Source: Candidatus Schekmanbacteria bacterium (GTDB lineage Bacteria; SZUA-182). From it: DNA of 41,434 nucleotides. The stretch covers positions 1 through 41,434 of the forward strand of contig JACRJN010000003.1 in the NCBI GenBank assembly GCA_016235675.1, in the 5' to 3' direction. The notes under the pieces are model-generated. The model worked only from the letters and a program-made list of their open reading frames with translations. It was not told the origin of the DNA and ran no database searches. Position 1 is the stretch's first letter; the number at the start of each line of letters is the position of its first letter. Shown here piece by piece: positions 31,810 to 40,770 of this stretch. Both the position numbers and the translations under genes were made by a program.

Positions 31810-34200
31810 CTAATCGAACAAAAGATTGCTATCCCCCTGATTGGCCGGTTCCGCCGGGCTTTCATCCGCCGGGCCGGTTCCACCGGGAAGGTAGTTTTGC
31901 AGGAAGTTTTGATTATCGGTTTGATGCTGATTGCACGGCTCGGTGGGGACGCTTTCCGCTAAAAAATACTCCCGGATGACCCGTTCGCATTCGGCGGAGG
32001 CCAGCATGCCGGTTTTGGCGTCGATACTGACTTCCACAATTCCCGCAGGCATCGGGAAATCTTTAACGGGCAGGGTTTTCAAAGCCGACTGCATAAATTT
32101 TGTCCAGATCGGATTGGCCGCCCGCCCGCCGGTCTCATAGCGTCCGATAGATTTGGCATCATCCAGACCAGTCCAGACTCCCGCGGCCAATTGCGGGGAA
32201 AAGCCGACAAACCAGGCGTCGATACAATTGTTGGTGGTACCGGTTTTGCCCGCCAGGGGACGCCCGATGCTTTTGGCCCGCCAGCCGGTGCCTTTTTCAA
32301 TCACGCCCTGCATTAATTTGGTAATCAGATAATTGATGCGCTCATCCAAGACGCTCTGACCATTTTGCGGTTTATTTTCTTCCAGGATGTTGCCCGCATT
32401 ATCCTTAATGCAGCGAATAATCATCGGAGGCACCCGCACCCCGCCGTTGGCAAAGGCGGCATAAGCCGAGGTCATTTCCATCAAGGTCACCCCGGATGAC
32501 CCCAACGCCAGCGACAGGTTATTGGACAGCTTGCTTTCAATTCCCATTTTGCGCGCCAGTTGGATGGCAGTTTTTACCCCGATACTTTGCAATAATTTAA
32601 CCGTGATTACGTTACGGGAATTTTCCAGGGCGTCGCGCAGGGTGGTATAACCGACGAATTCCTCCTGGTAATTGGTCGGTTTCCATTCCTTGGCTGAACC
32701 GACATTCTGATAAATGACCGGAGCATCCAAAAGCACGCTTGCCGGAGTAAAGCCGTTTTGCAAGGCGGCGGCATAAATAAAGGGTTTGAAGGCCGAGCCG
32801 GGTTGCCTTTTGGCCTGCATCGCCCGGTTGAATTTGCTCAGATTGAAATCATAGCCGCCCACCAGAGCCTGGATGCAGCCGGTTTTGGGATCGATGGCAA
32901 GCAGTGCCCCCTGTACCTTAGGATATTGGTCGAGGGCGAATTTATAATCCGCTGCGCCGTTTACCGGGGATTGCAGCACTTTGACCAGTACCGGCGTTCC
33001 CGGTTTGAACGAATCTGCCGGGTTTTTAACGTTCGCCCAAATCATATCCTGTTGGGCAATCCAGCCGGACTTATCCGCTAGTTGTATCCGCATACCGTCC
33101 GCTTTGGCTTCCTGAATCTCACCCACATATTTTTTACCGGTTTCCAGCGGGACACCTGCTTTGATATTGGTGTATTCGGCAGGCAGCATTTCCTTTTGGG
33201 ACACTTTACGCCAACCCTGGCGTTTGTCCAATTCTTCCACCCCCTGCAAAAGCGCAGCAGTCGCGGCTTTTTGCTGATTTAAGTCCAGAGTGGTATAGAT
33301 CTGATAACCGTCCCGATAAAGGCTGCTGCCGTATTTATCTTCCAGCATGATGCGGATGTATTCGGTAAAGTAAGGTGCGGGGTTGGATTTGGTCTCCATC
33401 GGTCGGAAAACCGGGGTTATTTCAACCGCCCGGCTGTATTGCTCCTCGGTAAGATAGCGCTCATCCAGCATTCTTTTGAGGACGTGGCGACGGCGCTGTT
33501 CTACTAGCTCCGGGCGGCGATATGGGTTGTAGAGACTGGGTGCCTGCGGTAATCCTGCGATGAGGGCGCATTCTCCCAGGGAAAGTTCCGCTACCGGTTT
33601 ATTGAAATAGGTGCGCGCCGCGGCCTCTACCCCGTAAGCTCCCAGACCAAAGTACATCTGGTTCAGGTAAAGACAGAGGATTTCATCTTTAGAGTAGCGT
33701 TTATCGATTTGCATCGCCAGGATCATTTCCTGCGCCTTGCGGTGTAAAGTCTTTTTGGGGTGCAGAAAAAGGGCGCGGGTTAGCTGCTGGGTAATGGTGC
33801 TGGCTCCCTGCGCCAATTTGTGGGCGCGGATGTTTTCCCAAAAGGCGCGGGTAATGCCCTGCCAGTCAAGCCCTTTGTGATGGTAAAAGCGGGCATCCTC
33901 CACGGCCACAACGGCTTTTTTCAGGTATTCGGGAATCTGATCGAAGGTTACCAAAGTGCGCTTTTCCACGGCGAAATCGGCAAAGGGAACATCGTCGATA
34001 CTATAAATCTTAGTAGTCTGAATCGGGCGATAGCTGTCGATTTTGGAAATGTCGGGCAAGTCTTTGGTGATTATCATGTAAAAGCTTACACCCGCAATCA
34101 GGCAGATCAGCGCCGTTATGCCCAGAAAGATAAAAATATATTTTTTTTCCGGAATGTATTTTTTAAGTGATTCCAGTTTGGCGGTAAAGCCGGTATTCAT
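31810..34200 (-). CDS. mrcA: Penicillin-binding protein 1A, bifunctional transglycosylase/transpeptidase
   Basis: This class A PBP polymerises and cross-links peptidoglycan in the periplasm. It has 796 residues with a short cytoplasmic head and a transmembrane helix (about 21-43). The GT51 domain has the catalytic Glu E101 in VEDARFYHHKGLD, then QGASTITQQLTR and YLNQMYFGLGAYGVEAAART. An OB-like insert spans about 329-425. The transpeptidase domain has SAFK at 469-472, SRN at 528-530 and KTG at 652-654. The insert and transpeptidase architecture match PBP1A rather than PBP1B or PBP1C. The tail is Pro/Gln/Asn-rich. A 158-bp repeat lies upstream, and no strong ribosome-binding site precedes ATG 34200 (AAGGAACTAATTA). 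Confidence 0.93.
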   Translation of the reverse strand: MNTGFTAKLESLKKYIPEKKYIFIFLGITALICLIAGVSFYMIITKDLPDISKIDSYRPIQTTKIYSIDDVPFADFAVEKRTLVTFDQIPEYLKKAVVAVEDARFYHHKGLDWQGITRAFWENIRAHKLAQGASTITQQLTRALFLHPKKTLHRKAQEMILAMQIDKRYSKDEILCLYLNQMYFGLGAYGVEAAARTYFNKPVAELSLGECALIAGLPQAPSLYNPYRRPELVEQRRRHVLKRMLDERYLTEEQYSRAVEITPVFRPMETKSNPAPYFTEYIRIMLEDKYGSSLYRDGYQIYTTLDLNQQKAATAALLQGVEELDKRQGWRKVSQKEMLPAEYTNIKAGVPLETGKKYVGEIQEAKADGMRIQLADKSGWIAQQDMIWANVKNPADSFKPGTPVLVKVLQSPVNGAADYKFALDQYPKVQGALLAIDPKTGCIQALVGGYDFNLSKFNRAMQAKRQPGSAFKPFIYAAALQNGFTPASVLLDAPVIYQNVGSAKEWKPTNYQEEFVGYTTLRDALENSRNVITVKLLQSIGVKTAIQLARKMGIESKLSNNLSLALGSSGVTLMEMTSAYAAFANGGVRVPPMIIRCIKDNAGNILEENKPQNGQSVLDERINYLITKLMQGVIEKGTGWRAKSIGRPLAGKTGTTNNCIDAWFVGFSPQLAAGVWTGLDDAKSIGRYETGGRAANPIWTKFMQSALKTLPVKDFPMPAGIVEVSIDAKTGMLASAECERVIREYFLAESVPTEPCNQHQTDNQNFLQNYLPGGTGPADESPAEPANQGDSNLLFD

Positions 34201-34218
34201 TAATTAGTTCCTTGTATC

Positions 34219-34376
34219 GTAGTCCCAGCCCTTCAGGGCTGATCTTCATGGCGTAAGCCATGCAATAACGACACACAAATGGTTAAAGCTTCTCAGCTAT
34301 AATTCAAGTTTTCCAGATAAACATACCTTTAGTCTCAGCCTAAGCTGAAAATGCGTGGCTAAAGCCACGGGACTAC
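34219..34376. repeat. 158-bp family E GTAG-REP pair upstream of mrcA
   Basis: It begins GTAGTCCCAGCCCTTCAGGG, ends CTAAAGCCACGGGACTAC, and has the same length as the copy at 26884-27041. Solitary GTAG hairpins follow: 34382-34405 (family I, minus orientation) and 34433-34457 (GTAGGGGC type). Confidence 0.9.
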
Positions 34377-34472
34377 ATTCTGTTAGGGATAAACCCCAAC
34401 GCTACATTAAGGCAACAGCATGAGCATAACTTGTAGGGGCGAACCTTGTGTTTGCCCAGCCTTCAAACCTAT

Positions 34473-35585
34473 TTATATTTTCCTGACGGTTTTCTTTTTA
34501 GCGCTTTTCCGCTTGGCGGGAGGCGTCGGTAAGGCGGTCTTTTTACTCTCGGCCTCGATCGTGTCCTGTAGGCGTTTTATGCGGCGGGCGACTAATTCTT
34601 TATTCGGATAAGTGTCTTTTATCTGGTTATAGCTTTCCAGGGCGTCTTTATTTTCACCAAAATTTTCCTGCACCAAGGCCAGTCCCATCCAAGCCTCGGT
34701 TAAAGATTCATGCTGAGGAAATTCCCGAATAATTTTTTGATAATATTCCCGCGCTTTGGTATAATCCTTATTCATAAAACAGGTTTCGCCCATAAATAAA
34801 TAAGCTTTGGCCAAAAGCGGGCTTTTCGGATAATTATCAATCAGATACCGGGCTTCGACCAGTGCCTGCTGCGGGTCTCCCAAGTGAGCATAACAATTGG
34901 ATATAGCCAGTTGCGCCTCAGCCGCTTCCGGCGCTTGGGGGAAATGATCGATTAATTCCTGATATTTTAGAATAGCTTCCTGCTTTTCGTTAAAGGTATC
35001 CTGAAAAATGGTTGCCACTTTCCAATAACTTTTTAATGCCAGAGGATGATTGGGGTAATCCAGGGTGATGGTTTCAAAATTTCTTACCGCCTCTTTAGGA
35101 TTATTTAAATATAAAAGATTTATATCCGCCATCCAAAACAGGGCTTGCACCTTGGTTTCCGGATTATTGTTTTTCCCGGCGATGATTTGATATTGCTGCA
35201 AGGCTTGCTGATAGTCGCCTTTAGCCAAAAAATCGGCCGCGATCTTCATCTCATCCACTGACTTATGGCTACAGGAGGATATGAGCCAGAGGGATAACAG
35301 GAGAAAATAATATTTAATCCCGCTTGTCAGGGTCTTTCGGCTGAAAATGTCGTAGCGCAGGGCTTTAGCCCTGCCTCCCCAGGCAGCAGACCTAAAGGTC
35401 TGCGCTACATTTTTATGATTTTTGATGTCCCGAAGGGACACCAAGAAACATAAAAGCGTCATTGCGAGCGGAGCGAAGCAACCTCCGTTCGTGCGGCTGA
35501 GATTGCTTCGGCGATACGGCTGCCTCGCAATGACACTTCCAGCCGAAACACCCGTTGATGGGTTTGAAGTCTTGCCCCCGCTCAT
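34473..35585 (-). CDS. TPR-repeat lipoprotein (BamD/YbgF-like) with a repeat-derived N-terminal extension
   Basis: The conserved part starts at about residue 90: a lipoprotein signal [15 protein letters not shown] with Cys105, then about six tetratricopeptide repeats ([60 protein letters not shown] and similar) and a Lys/Arg-rich C-tail. This layout resembles outer-membrane assembly or Tol-Pal-associated lipoproteins, but it is not specific enough to name. The only in-frame ATGs are far upstream. The frame opens at ATG 35585, overlapping the gyrA stop by 4 bp, then reads through a family D element (about residues 18-43) and a family B element (about 60-79). Either a non-standard start near 35320 is used or the insertion has damaged the gene. 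Confidence 0.75.
   Translation of the reverse strand: MSGGKTSNPSTGVSAGSVIARQPYRRSNLSRTNGGCFAPLAMTLLCFLVSLRDIKNHKNVAQTFRSAAWGGRAKALRYDIFSRKTLTSGIKYYFLLLSLWLISSCSHKSVDEMKIAADFLAKGDYQQALQQYQIIAGKNNNPETKVQALFWMADINLLYLNNPKEAVRNFETITLDYPNHPLALKSYWKVATIFQDTFNEKQEAILKYQELIDHFPQAPEAAEAQLAISNCYAHLGDPQQALVEARYLIDNYPKSPLLAKAYLFMGETCFMNKDYTKAREYYQKIIREFPQHESLTEAWMGLALVQENFGENKDALESYNQIKDTYPNKELVARRIKRLQDTIEAESKKTALPTPPAKRKSAKKKTVRKI
35352..35534. repeat. Family B and family D elements inside the 5' part of the TPR gene
   Basis: Family B spans 35352-35408 and family D spans 35458-35534. Between them TGTCCCGAAGGGACA is another palindrome. The block is flanked by CAGCCGAAA (minus strand TTTCGGCTG) at 35336-35344 and its complement at about 35541-35549, suggesting an outer unit of about 210 bp. 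Confidence 0.85.
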
Positions 35586-38026
35586 TCTTCTTCCTTTTCC
35601 ACTTCCACTTCCGGTTCCGCCAGTTGGGCGATGGCTACGACTTTATCCCCCTCATCCAGGTTTTGCAATTTAACCCCCTGGGTATTGCGCCCGATGGTGG
35701 AAATCTCCTTGACCGCCATCCAGATTAATGTACCGTTGGCGGTAATCAGCATAATGGTGTCTTCAAGGGCGGTTTGTTGGATTCCGATAATGTCGCCGGT
35801 TTTGGGCGTTATGCGCAGATTGATCACTCCCTTGCCGCCGCGGCGTATGACCGGATATTTAGCCAATTCCGTTTGTTTGCCGTAGCCAAACTCGGTAACG
35901 GTCAAAATAGTGGTCTGCGGCTCGGTTACCTCCATGCCGATCACCTCATCTCTGGGGGAGAGACGGATCCCCTGGACTCCCCGTCCGACGCGGCCGATAG
36001 AACGGACATCCTCTTCCTTGAAGCGGATGCTCAGGCCAAAACGGGTGGCGATAAAAATATCCTGCTTGCCGTTGCTCAGTTGGACGCTGATCAAACGGTC
36101 GTTTTCTTCCAGATTGATGGCGATAATTCCGGCCGGGCGCGGGCGGCTGTATTCATCCAGCCGGCTTTTTTTGATGATACCGCTTTTGGTACACATGATA
36201 ATATATTTATCCGGGGAAAATTCCTTGATCGGGATTACCGCGCTGATTTTTTCCCCTTCGCTCAAGGGCAGAAGATTGATGATGGCCGTGCCTTTTGCCT
36301 GGCGGCTGGCTTCCGGTATGGCATGTACCTTCAGCCAATAAATCCGGCCTGCATCGCTGAAAAACAATAAATAGGCGTGGGTAGAGCAGACAAACAGATG
36401 TTCGACAAAATCGGTTTCCTTGGTGGTGACCCCTTTGGCGCCGTGTCCGCTGCGTTTTTGCAGGCGATAAAGCCGCAGGGGATTGCGCTTGACATATCCC
36501 TGGCGGGTGATGATGACCACTGCCTCCTCATCGACAATCAAATCTTCCAGCTTAAGATCGGCCTCTTCCGGGATAATCACGGTGCGGCGCGGGTTGTCGT
36601 AGCGTTCTTTAACCTCGATCAATTCCTCTTTAATCAGATTCATTAATAAGTTATCGCTGCCTAAAATGGCCTGCAAGCGGGCGATGAGCATCAACAGTTC
36701 TTTATGCTCTTCGTGAATTTTATCTTGTTCCAGAGCGGTCAAACGTTGCAGACGCATCTCCAAAATGGCCTGGGATTGGAGGGCGGACAGGGCGAATGTG
36801 TCCATCAACCCTTGTTTGGCGATCGCCGGGGATGCCGATTTTTTAATCAGGGCGATCACCGCATCCAGGTTGTCGAGGGCAATCTTCAATCCTTCCAAAA
36901 TATGCAGACGCTCCTCGGCTTTTTTCAGTTCATAGTTGGTGCGCCGCTCCACCACTTCGCGCCGGTGCTTGAGGTATAACACCAGGGTGTCTTTCAGATT
37001 CAGGATGCAGGGGCGCTTGTCGACAATCGCCAGCATGATCACCCCAAAGGTGGTTTGCATCTGGGTGAGTTTGTAGAGATTGTTTAAAATGACCTGGGCG
37101 ATTTCGTTGCGCTTGAGTTCGATGACGATGCGGGTTCCTTCGCGGTCGGATTCATCCCGCAGGTCGGAGATGCCTTCCAGGCGCTTTTCTTTCACCAGTT
37201 CGGCGATTTTTTCCACCAACTTGGCTTTATTGACCTGGTAGGGGATTTCGCTGACCACGATCCGGGTCTTTTCCTTCTTTTCCTCCACCACGGCATTGGC
37301 ACGCACTTGTATCAGCCCCTTGCCGGTGGTATAAGCGTCTCTAATCCCCTGATAGCCGTAAATATAAGCCCCAGTGGGAAAATCCGGGCCTTTTATGGCC
37401 TGCATCAGTTCCGGGATGGTGGTTTGCGGATTATCGATGAGCATAACCAGTCCGTCGATCACCTCGCCCAGATTGTGCGGGGGGATATTGGTGGCCATGC
37501 CTACCGCGATACCCGATGAGCCGTTGATCAGCAAGTTGGGCAGTTTGGCCGGTAATACGGTGGGTTCTTCCAGCGATTCGTCGAAATTGGGGGCAAAATC
37601 CACCGTCTCTTTATCCAAATCGAGCAGCATCTGTTCGGTAATCCCGGCTAGGCGCACCTCGGTATAACGCATGGCCGCCGGAGCGTCGCCGTCCATCGAA
37701 CCGAAGTTCCCCTGACCGGCGATCAATGGATAACGCAGGGAGAAATCCTGTACCATGCGGGTCAAGGCGTCATAAACCGCGATATCACCGTGAGGATGAT
37801 ATTTACCCAGCACTTCGCCGACCACGCGGGCCGATTTTTTGTAAGGCTTATTCCAGAGCAGCCCCAAGTCGTGCATGGCGTAGAGGATGCGGCGGTGTAC
37901 CGGTTTTAAGCCGTCCCGCACATCAGGCAGCGCCCGGCCTACGATCACGCTCATGGCATAGTCGATATATGATTTTTTCATCTCATCTTCAATGTTGACC
38001 GGAATTTTCCTTGTGTCTTGCATCAA
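35582..38026 (-). CDS. gyrA: DNA gyrase subunit A
   Basis: GyrA is the breakage-reunion subunit of gyrase. The 814-residue protein has the active-site Tyr121 in AAMRYTEVR, the full winged-helix and tower domain, and a six-bladed C-terminal domain. The GyrA box appears as IRRGGKG at 727-733, which supports gyrase over topoisomerase IV ParC. The acidic tail [11 protein letters not shown] resembles those of other GyrA proteins. In the quinolone-resistance region [10 protein letters not shown], the residue matching E. coli Ser83 is Ile82, while Asp87 is kept as D86. GGGAGA precedes the ATG. The stop overlaps the start of the TPR ORF by 4 bp. gyrB is not in the window. Confidence 0.97.
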   Translation of the reverse strand: MMQDTRKIPVNIEDEMKKSYIDYAMSVIVGRALPDVRDGLKPVHRRILYAMHDLGLLWNKPYKKSARVVGEVLGKYHPHGDIAVYDALTRMVQDFSLRYPLIAGQGNFGSMDGDAPAAMRYTEVRLAGITEQMLLDLDKETVDFAPNFDESLEEPTVLPAKLPNLLINGSSGIAVGMATNIPPHNLGEVIDGLVMLIDNPQTTIPELMQAIKGPDFPTGAYIYGYQGIRDAYTTGKGLIQVRANAVVEEKKEKTRIVVSEIPYQVNKAKLVEKIAELVKEKRLEGISDLRDESDREGTRIVIELKRNEIAQVILNNLYKLTQMQTTFGVIMLAIVDKRPCILNLKDTLVLYLKHRREVVERRTNYELKKAEERLHILEGLKIALDNLDAVIALIKKSASPAIAKQGLMDTFALSALQSQAILEMRLQRLTALEQDKIHEEHKELLMLIARLQAILGSDNLLMNLIKEELIEVKERYDNPRRTVIIPEEADLKLEDLIVDEEAVVIITRQGYVKRNPLRLYRLQKRSGHGAKGVTTKETDFVEHLFVCSTHAYLLFFSDAGRIYWLKVHAIPEASRQAKGTAIINLLPLSEGEKISAVIPIKEFSPDKYIIMCTKSGIIKKSRLDEYSRPRPAGIIAINLEENDRLISVQLSNGKQDIFIATRFGLSIRFKEEDVRSIGRVGRGVQGIRLSPRDEVIGMEVTEPQTTILTVTEFGYGKQTELAKYPVIRRGGKGVINLRITPKTGDIIGIQQTALEDTIMLITANGTLIWMAVKEISTIGRNTQGVKLQNLDEGDKVVAIAQLAEPEVEVEKEEE

Positions 38027-38213
38027 ATCTCCCTTTTATGTTCTTCAAATGTAATTGATATAAGCGGATATTATGGAGGGCAGCGTCAAGCCGATTGAAA
38101 TTTTTTCAAGGGAATTATCGCAATATTTTAGGTTTTCGTCAAGGGGTATCGCGATAAAACCACGATTTTCAAGGGAAGATGCCGGCATGATTAAAAAGAT
38201 AATATTTTTACGG

Positions 38214-38243
38214 TTGCATCGCAATGAAAATTTACTTTATACT
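38214..38243 (+). promoter_or_regulatory. Possible promoter for the downstream methyltransferase
   Basis: TTGCAT (38214-38219), an 18-bp spacer and TATACT (38238-38243) form a weak -35 and good -10. A repeat block lies between it and the gene, so the leader would be about 215 nt. The rest of 38027-38213 looks like the gyrA leader with no gene. Confidence 0.35.
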
Positions 38244-38272
38244 AGGCATGTAATGCCAAGTTGCGTTCAAAA

Positions 38273-38447
38273 ATGTAGTTACCTGATTTATCAGGTTTGA
38301 TGTTTCGGTGTGTCTCACGCCGAAACTAACAAGGGGCATCTTTATGGTTTCGGCGTGAAACACGCCGAAACATCCGAAACATCCGAAAGATGTAGTTACC
38401 TGATTTATCAGGTTCTTTCTGCCCAATGAATTGGGCAACTACATCTT
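38273..38447. repeat. GTAGTT palindromes with inserted GTTTCGGCGTG hairpins (family K)
   Basis: ATGTAGTTACCTGATTTATC with AGGTT occurs at 38273-38297 and again at 38390-38414. The second copy is paired with GCCCAATGAATTGGGCAACT followed by ACATC. Between the copies sit two palindromes, GTTTCGGTGTGTCTCACGCC with GAAAC and GTTTCGGCGTGAAACACGCC with GAAAC, related to 26203-26228. The last arm ends about 17 bp before the methyltransferase start. Confidence 0.82.
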
Positions 38448-38466
38448 ACAAAAAGGACGAAAGAAA

Positions 38467-39117
38467 ATGAATCTAACCGCCTATTGGGACAATCTGTATA
38501 AAACTAAGGGGCATATCTGGGGTAACCGCCATACGGAGGCAGCCGAAATCAGCGCTCAATTTTATAAAGATCAAGGGGTAAAGACTGTTTTGGAGATAGG
38601 CTGCGGCTACGGGCGGGATTTGATTTACCTGACGCAGCAAGGATTTATTTGCACCGGATTAGATTTATCGGCAGAAGCGATTGAAATGGCAAAGGCAACT
38701 GTCGATAATTTGGATATAAGGTTAATAAACGGTGATTTATCTCATCCTTCGTTATCGGGAACTAAATACGATGCGATTTTTATCTGTAATCTGTTTCATT
38801 TATTGAATGAAACGGAGCGGGGAAATTTAATCGCCCAAATCGTAAAATTTTTAAACCCGGACGGGGTATTGACGGGAATGACTCTTTCGGTTAACGACCC
38901 CCAGGATTACGGCAAGGGGGAGCCTTGCGGTTTACATGCCTTCCGCGCCAAAGACGGGAGAGTTATGTATTTTTTTACTAAAGAGATGGTCAAAGATTTG
39001 TTTCCCCCAAAGTTATTTTCACTTATCGGTTTATACGAAATCCCTTACCATGAGATTTTCGCCAGTGGAGAGGAACATCATCATATAATGTGGTTTATCA
39101 AAGCCTCTGCAATTTAG
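38467..39117 (+). CDS. Class I SAM-dependent methyltransferase (TehB/Methyltransf_25-like)
   Basis: This 216-residue Rossmann methyltransferase carries motif I VLEIGCGYGRDLIYL, then GLDLSAEAIEMAK (motif II), INGDLSHPSLSGTKYDAIFI and FLNPDGVLTGMTLSV. The start YWDNLYKTKGHIWGN resembles TehB-type and thiopurine-type small-molecule methyltransferases. The end, FASGEEHHHIMWFI, is seen in relatives of unknown substrate. I start at ATG 38467, preceded by AAAAAGGA; the frame extends to 38431, but that part lies in a repeat. It is monocistronic, with a GC-rich family A hairpin 44 bp after the stop. Confidence 0.82.
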   Translation: MNLTAYWDNLYKTKGHIWGNRHTEAAEISAQFYKDQGVKTVLEIGCGYGRDLIYLTQQGFICTGLDLSAEAIEMAKATVDNLDIRLINGDLSHPSLSGTKYDAIFICNLFHLLNETERGNLIAQIVKFLNPDGVLTGMTLSVNDPQDYGKGEPCGLHAFRAKDGRVMYFFTKEMVKDLFPPKLFSLIGLYEIPYHEIFASGEEHHHIMWFIKASAI

Positions 39118-39160
39118 CCCTGCCCAGACGCGGGATTAGACTCCTGTGGCCGTAACAATA

Positions 39161-39181
39161 GTAGGGTGGGCTGTGCCCACC
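39161..39181 (+). terminator. Family A hairpin acting as a probable terminator
   Basis: GTAG then GGTGGGC-TGT-GCCCACC is followed by CTTTTA. The GC-rich stem plus short T run resembles an intrinsic terminator for the methyltransferase gene, apparently recruited from a repeat element. Confidence 0.5.
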
Positions 39182-39198
39182 CTTTTAAAGCAGAGGTA

Positions 39199-39426
39199 TC
39201 TTTAGATGGGAGTGTTCACATAAAGATAGATAAAGGAGGTTCTTGGGATTGATATTGTTTCCCCCTTTGGCAAAGGGGGATTAAGGGGGATTTACAAATT
39301 GTTATTTTCAACAAATAGTTACTAACTACTTAAGGTTAGATTTAATTTGAAAATCTCCCCCAACCCCTCTTTTCCAAAGAGGGGAGGTGTCCGGTATCTA
39401 TCTAAAGGTGAACACTCTCCTTTAGA
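39199..39426. repeat. Family G element inside a GGGAGTGTTCAC pair
   Basis: The outer arms TCTTTAGATGGGAGTGTTCA (39199 on) and GGTGAACACTCTCCTTTAGA (to 39426) are complementary, as are the inner AGATAGATA/TATCTATCT. The core holds CCCCCTTTGGCAAAGGGGG (about 39262-39280) against CCCCTCTTTTCCAAAGAGGG, as at 14811-14930. The same core therefore lies in two different outer repeats. Confidence 0.85.
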
Positions 39427-39455
39427 TTTACTTGTCGGAAAGTATTTGCATTTGG

Positions 39456-40106
39456 TTATGGGATTTGAGCTGATAGCGCCTTTGCATATTCCTCAATATA
39501 CATATTCCCGGCATTACTAAGCTGAGTTGATTCATCCCCGACATTGCCCAAATAGATAAAGAAAGGAATCAGACCCACTATTGTTGCTCCCGCTCCGGCG
39601 GCAATACAATTGCCAATCAGTCCGCCTTCCTTTCCCCTTTTTTCGAAAGTATAATCGATTATAATCTCACCTGATGGGGATATAAGTCGGTTATTGATTT
39701 GCATAAAAAGTTCCGCTTCGCTATGGAACAATCCACTTTGCCATTTGGCATCCACATTTTTCACATCTACAAGGAAAACAGGCTTCTCTTTATTGGCGGG
39801 CAACGAATTTTTTACAGACACCTCATAGCCTTTTTGTTCAAAAACATCCTTAACCGTTTCCTGGATAATATTACTAATATCAGTAGAATTTTCCAATGTT
39901 ATACAGTTACCGGCAGGAGCGCACGCTTTGCTAAAAGATTTTCCACTGACACCGCTAACGTATAGTAAAATCTGTTTTTTCTCTTCCAACTTATTGGGGG
40001 AATTATTTGAGTAATAAGGTCTAATATTGGTTTTTGATATACAACCTGTAAAAAAAAACAAAACCATAATTGGAAAAACAAACAACTTTACCGATTTCCT
40101 TGACAT
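39456..40106 (-). CDS. Lipoprotein of unknown function, third gene of a surface operon
   Basis: The 216-residue protein has signal peptide and lipobox FFFTGC with Cys22. The mature part has a mixed alpha/beta region (ILLYVSGVSGKSFSKAC, then SNIIQETVKDVFEQKGYEVS, PVFLVDVKNVDAKW, SEAELFMQINNRLISPSGEI). Near the C-terminus is a Gly-rich hydrophobic segment (GGLIGNCIAAGAGATIVGLI, then PFFIYLGNVG) that may insert in a membrane. The layout loosely resembles GNA1162/CsgG-like or DUF4136-like lipoproteins, but I cannot name a family. It lies 23 bp downstream of the beta-barrel gene, so it is co-transcribed with it. Confidence 0.7.
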   Translation of the reverse strand: MSRKSVKLFVFPIMVLFFFTGCISKTNIRPYYSNNSPNKLEEKKQILLYVSGVSGKSFSKACAPAGNCITLENSTDISNIIQETVKDVFEQKGYEVSVKNSLPANKEKPVFLVDVKNVDAKWQSGLFHSEAELFMQINNRLISPSGEIIIDYTFEKRGKEGGLIGNCIAAGAGATIVGLIPFFIYLGNVGDESTQLSNAGNMYIEEYAKALSAQIP

Positions 40107-40129
40107 CGCATCCTCTCCTCAAGTTGAAT

Positions 40130-40753
40130 TTAAAATTCCACTCCAATCCCTGCTGTCCCGTAGAAACCGCCAAAATTCATTACTTTATCGTTTTCAATCC
40201 CCTTTAACATTTGCGCTTCATAACTATAACGACCTTCTATAAACAAAGAAATTTTTTGGGCAACCATAAATCTAATCCCTGCCAAACCATGGACGCCCCA
40301 ACTAGCCCCGGTATCATTTTTTTCGAGCCATACGGCGCCCTGTTGTTGAACCTTTTTGTCAAGTTCATCCGTATCTATCTGATTCAAAGATATGTTCACC
40401 CCGCCTCCGATGTATGGTTTTATTGTTTCGTTGGATAAAACATGGTATTTGGCATTAAAAAAGAAAGGAATCGAGGTTACTTCTACTTCTCCGGTAATGT
40501 CCGGTCCGCCTAAAACATCAACGGTCATGTCCCGATTAAATTTTTTGTAACCAACCTCAAATCCATAGCTGATTCCATCCTTTTGTATATAATCATATCC
40601 TACCAAGAAAATATCCCCGTTACCTTGTGCCTTTTCGGTGGGGTTAAACACCCCGCCTTGTACATTTATTAATTTACTTTCGGCAAAAGCTAATGCCGTT
40701 ATTAACTGTAAAATAAGTAAAACAAATAAAGGAATACGATAAAACCTTTTCAT
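40130..40753 (-). CDS. Small outer-membrane beta-barrel protein
   Basis: The 207 residues have a Sec signal peptide ending ALAFA (cleavage after about residue 24), then alternating amphipathic strands separated by turns: INVQGGVFNPTEK, DIFLVGYDYIQKDG, YGFEVGYKKFNRD, IPFFFNAKYHVLS, IKPYIGGGVNISLN, GVHGLAGIRFMVA and ISLFIEGRYSYEA. It ends TAGIGVEF with the terminal Phe recognised by the BAM complex. This is the usual design of eight-stranded OMP_b-brl proteins. The ribosome-binding site is GGGGGGGAG, preceded by a run of eight A, so homopolymers of seven G and eight A lie just upstream of the start. It is the middle gene of the operon. Confidence 0.82.
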   Translation of the reverse strand: MKRFYRIPLFVLLILQLITALAFAESKLINVQGGVFNPTEKAQGNGDIFLVGYDYIQKDGISYGFEVGYKKFNRDMTVDVLGGPDITGEVEVTSIPFFFNAKYHVLSNETIKPYIGGGVNISLNQIDTDELDKKVQQQGAVWLEKNDTGASWGVHGLAGIRFMVAQKISLFIEGRYSYEAQMLKGIENDKVMNFGGFYGTAGIGVEF

Positions 40754-40770
40754 GTCTCCCCCCCTTTTTT

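Noticed and set aside
35422-35673. Plus-strand ORF made of a family D repeat and antisense gyrA
   Set aside because: It encodes repeat-derived peptides and the reverse of the gyrA tail.
38340-38375. parS-like palindrome GTTTCGGCGTGAAAC
   Set aside because: It resembles the parS GTTTCACGTGAAAC but has an extra base and a different core, and lies among GTTTCGGCGTG repeats far from parAB.
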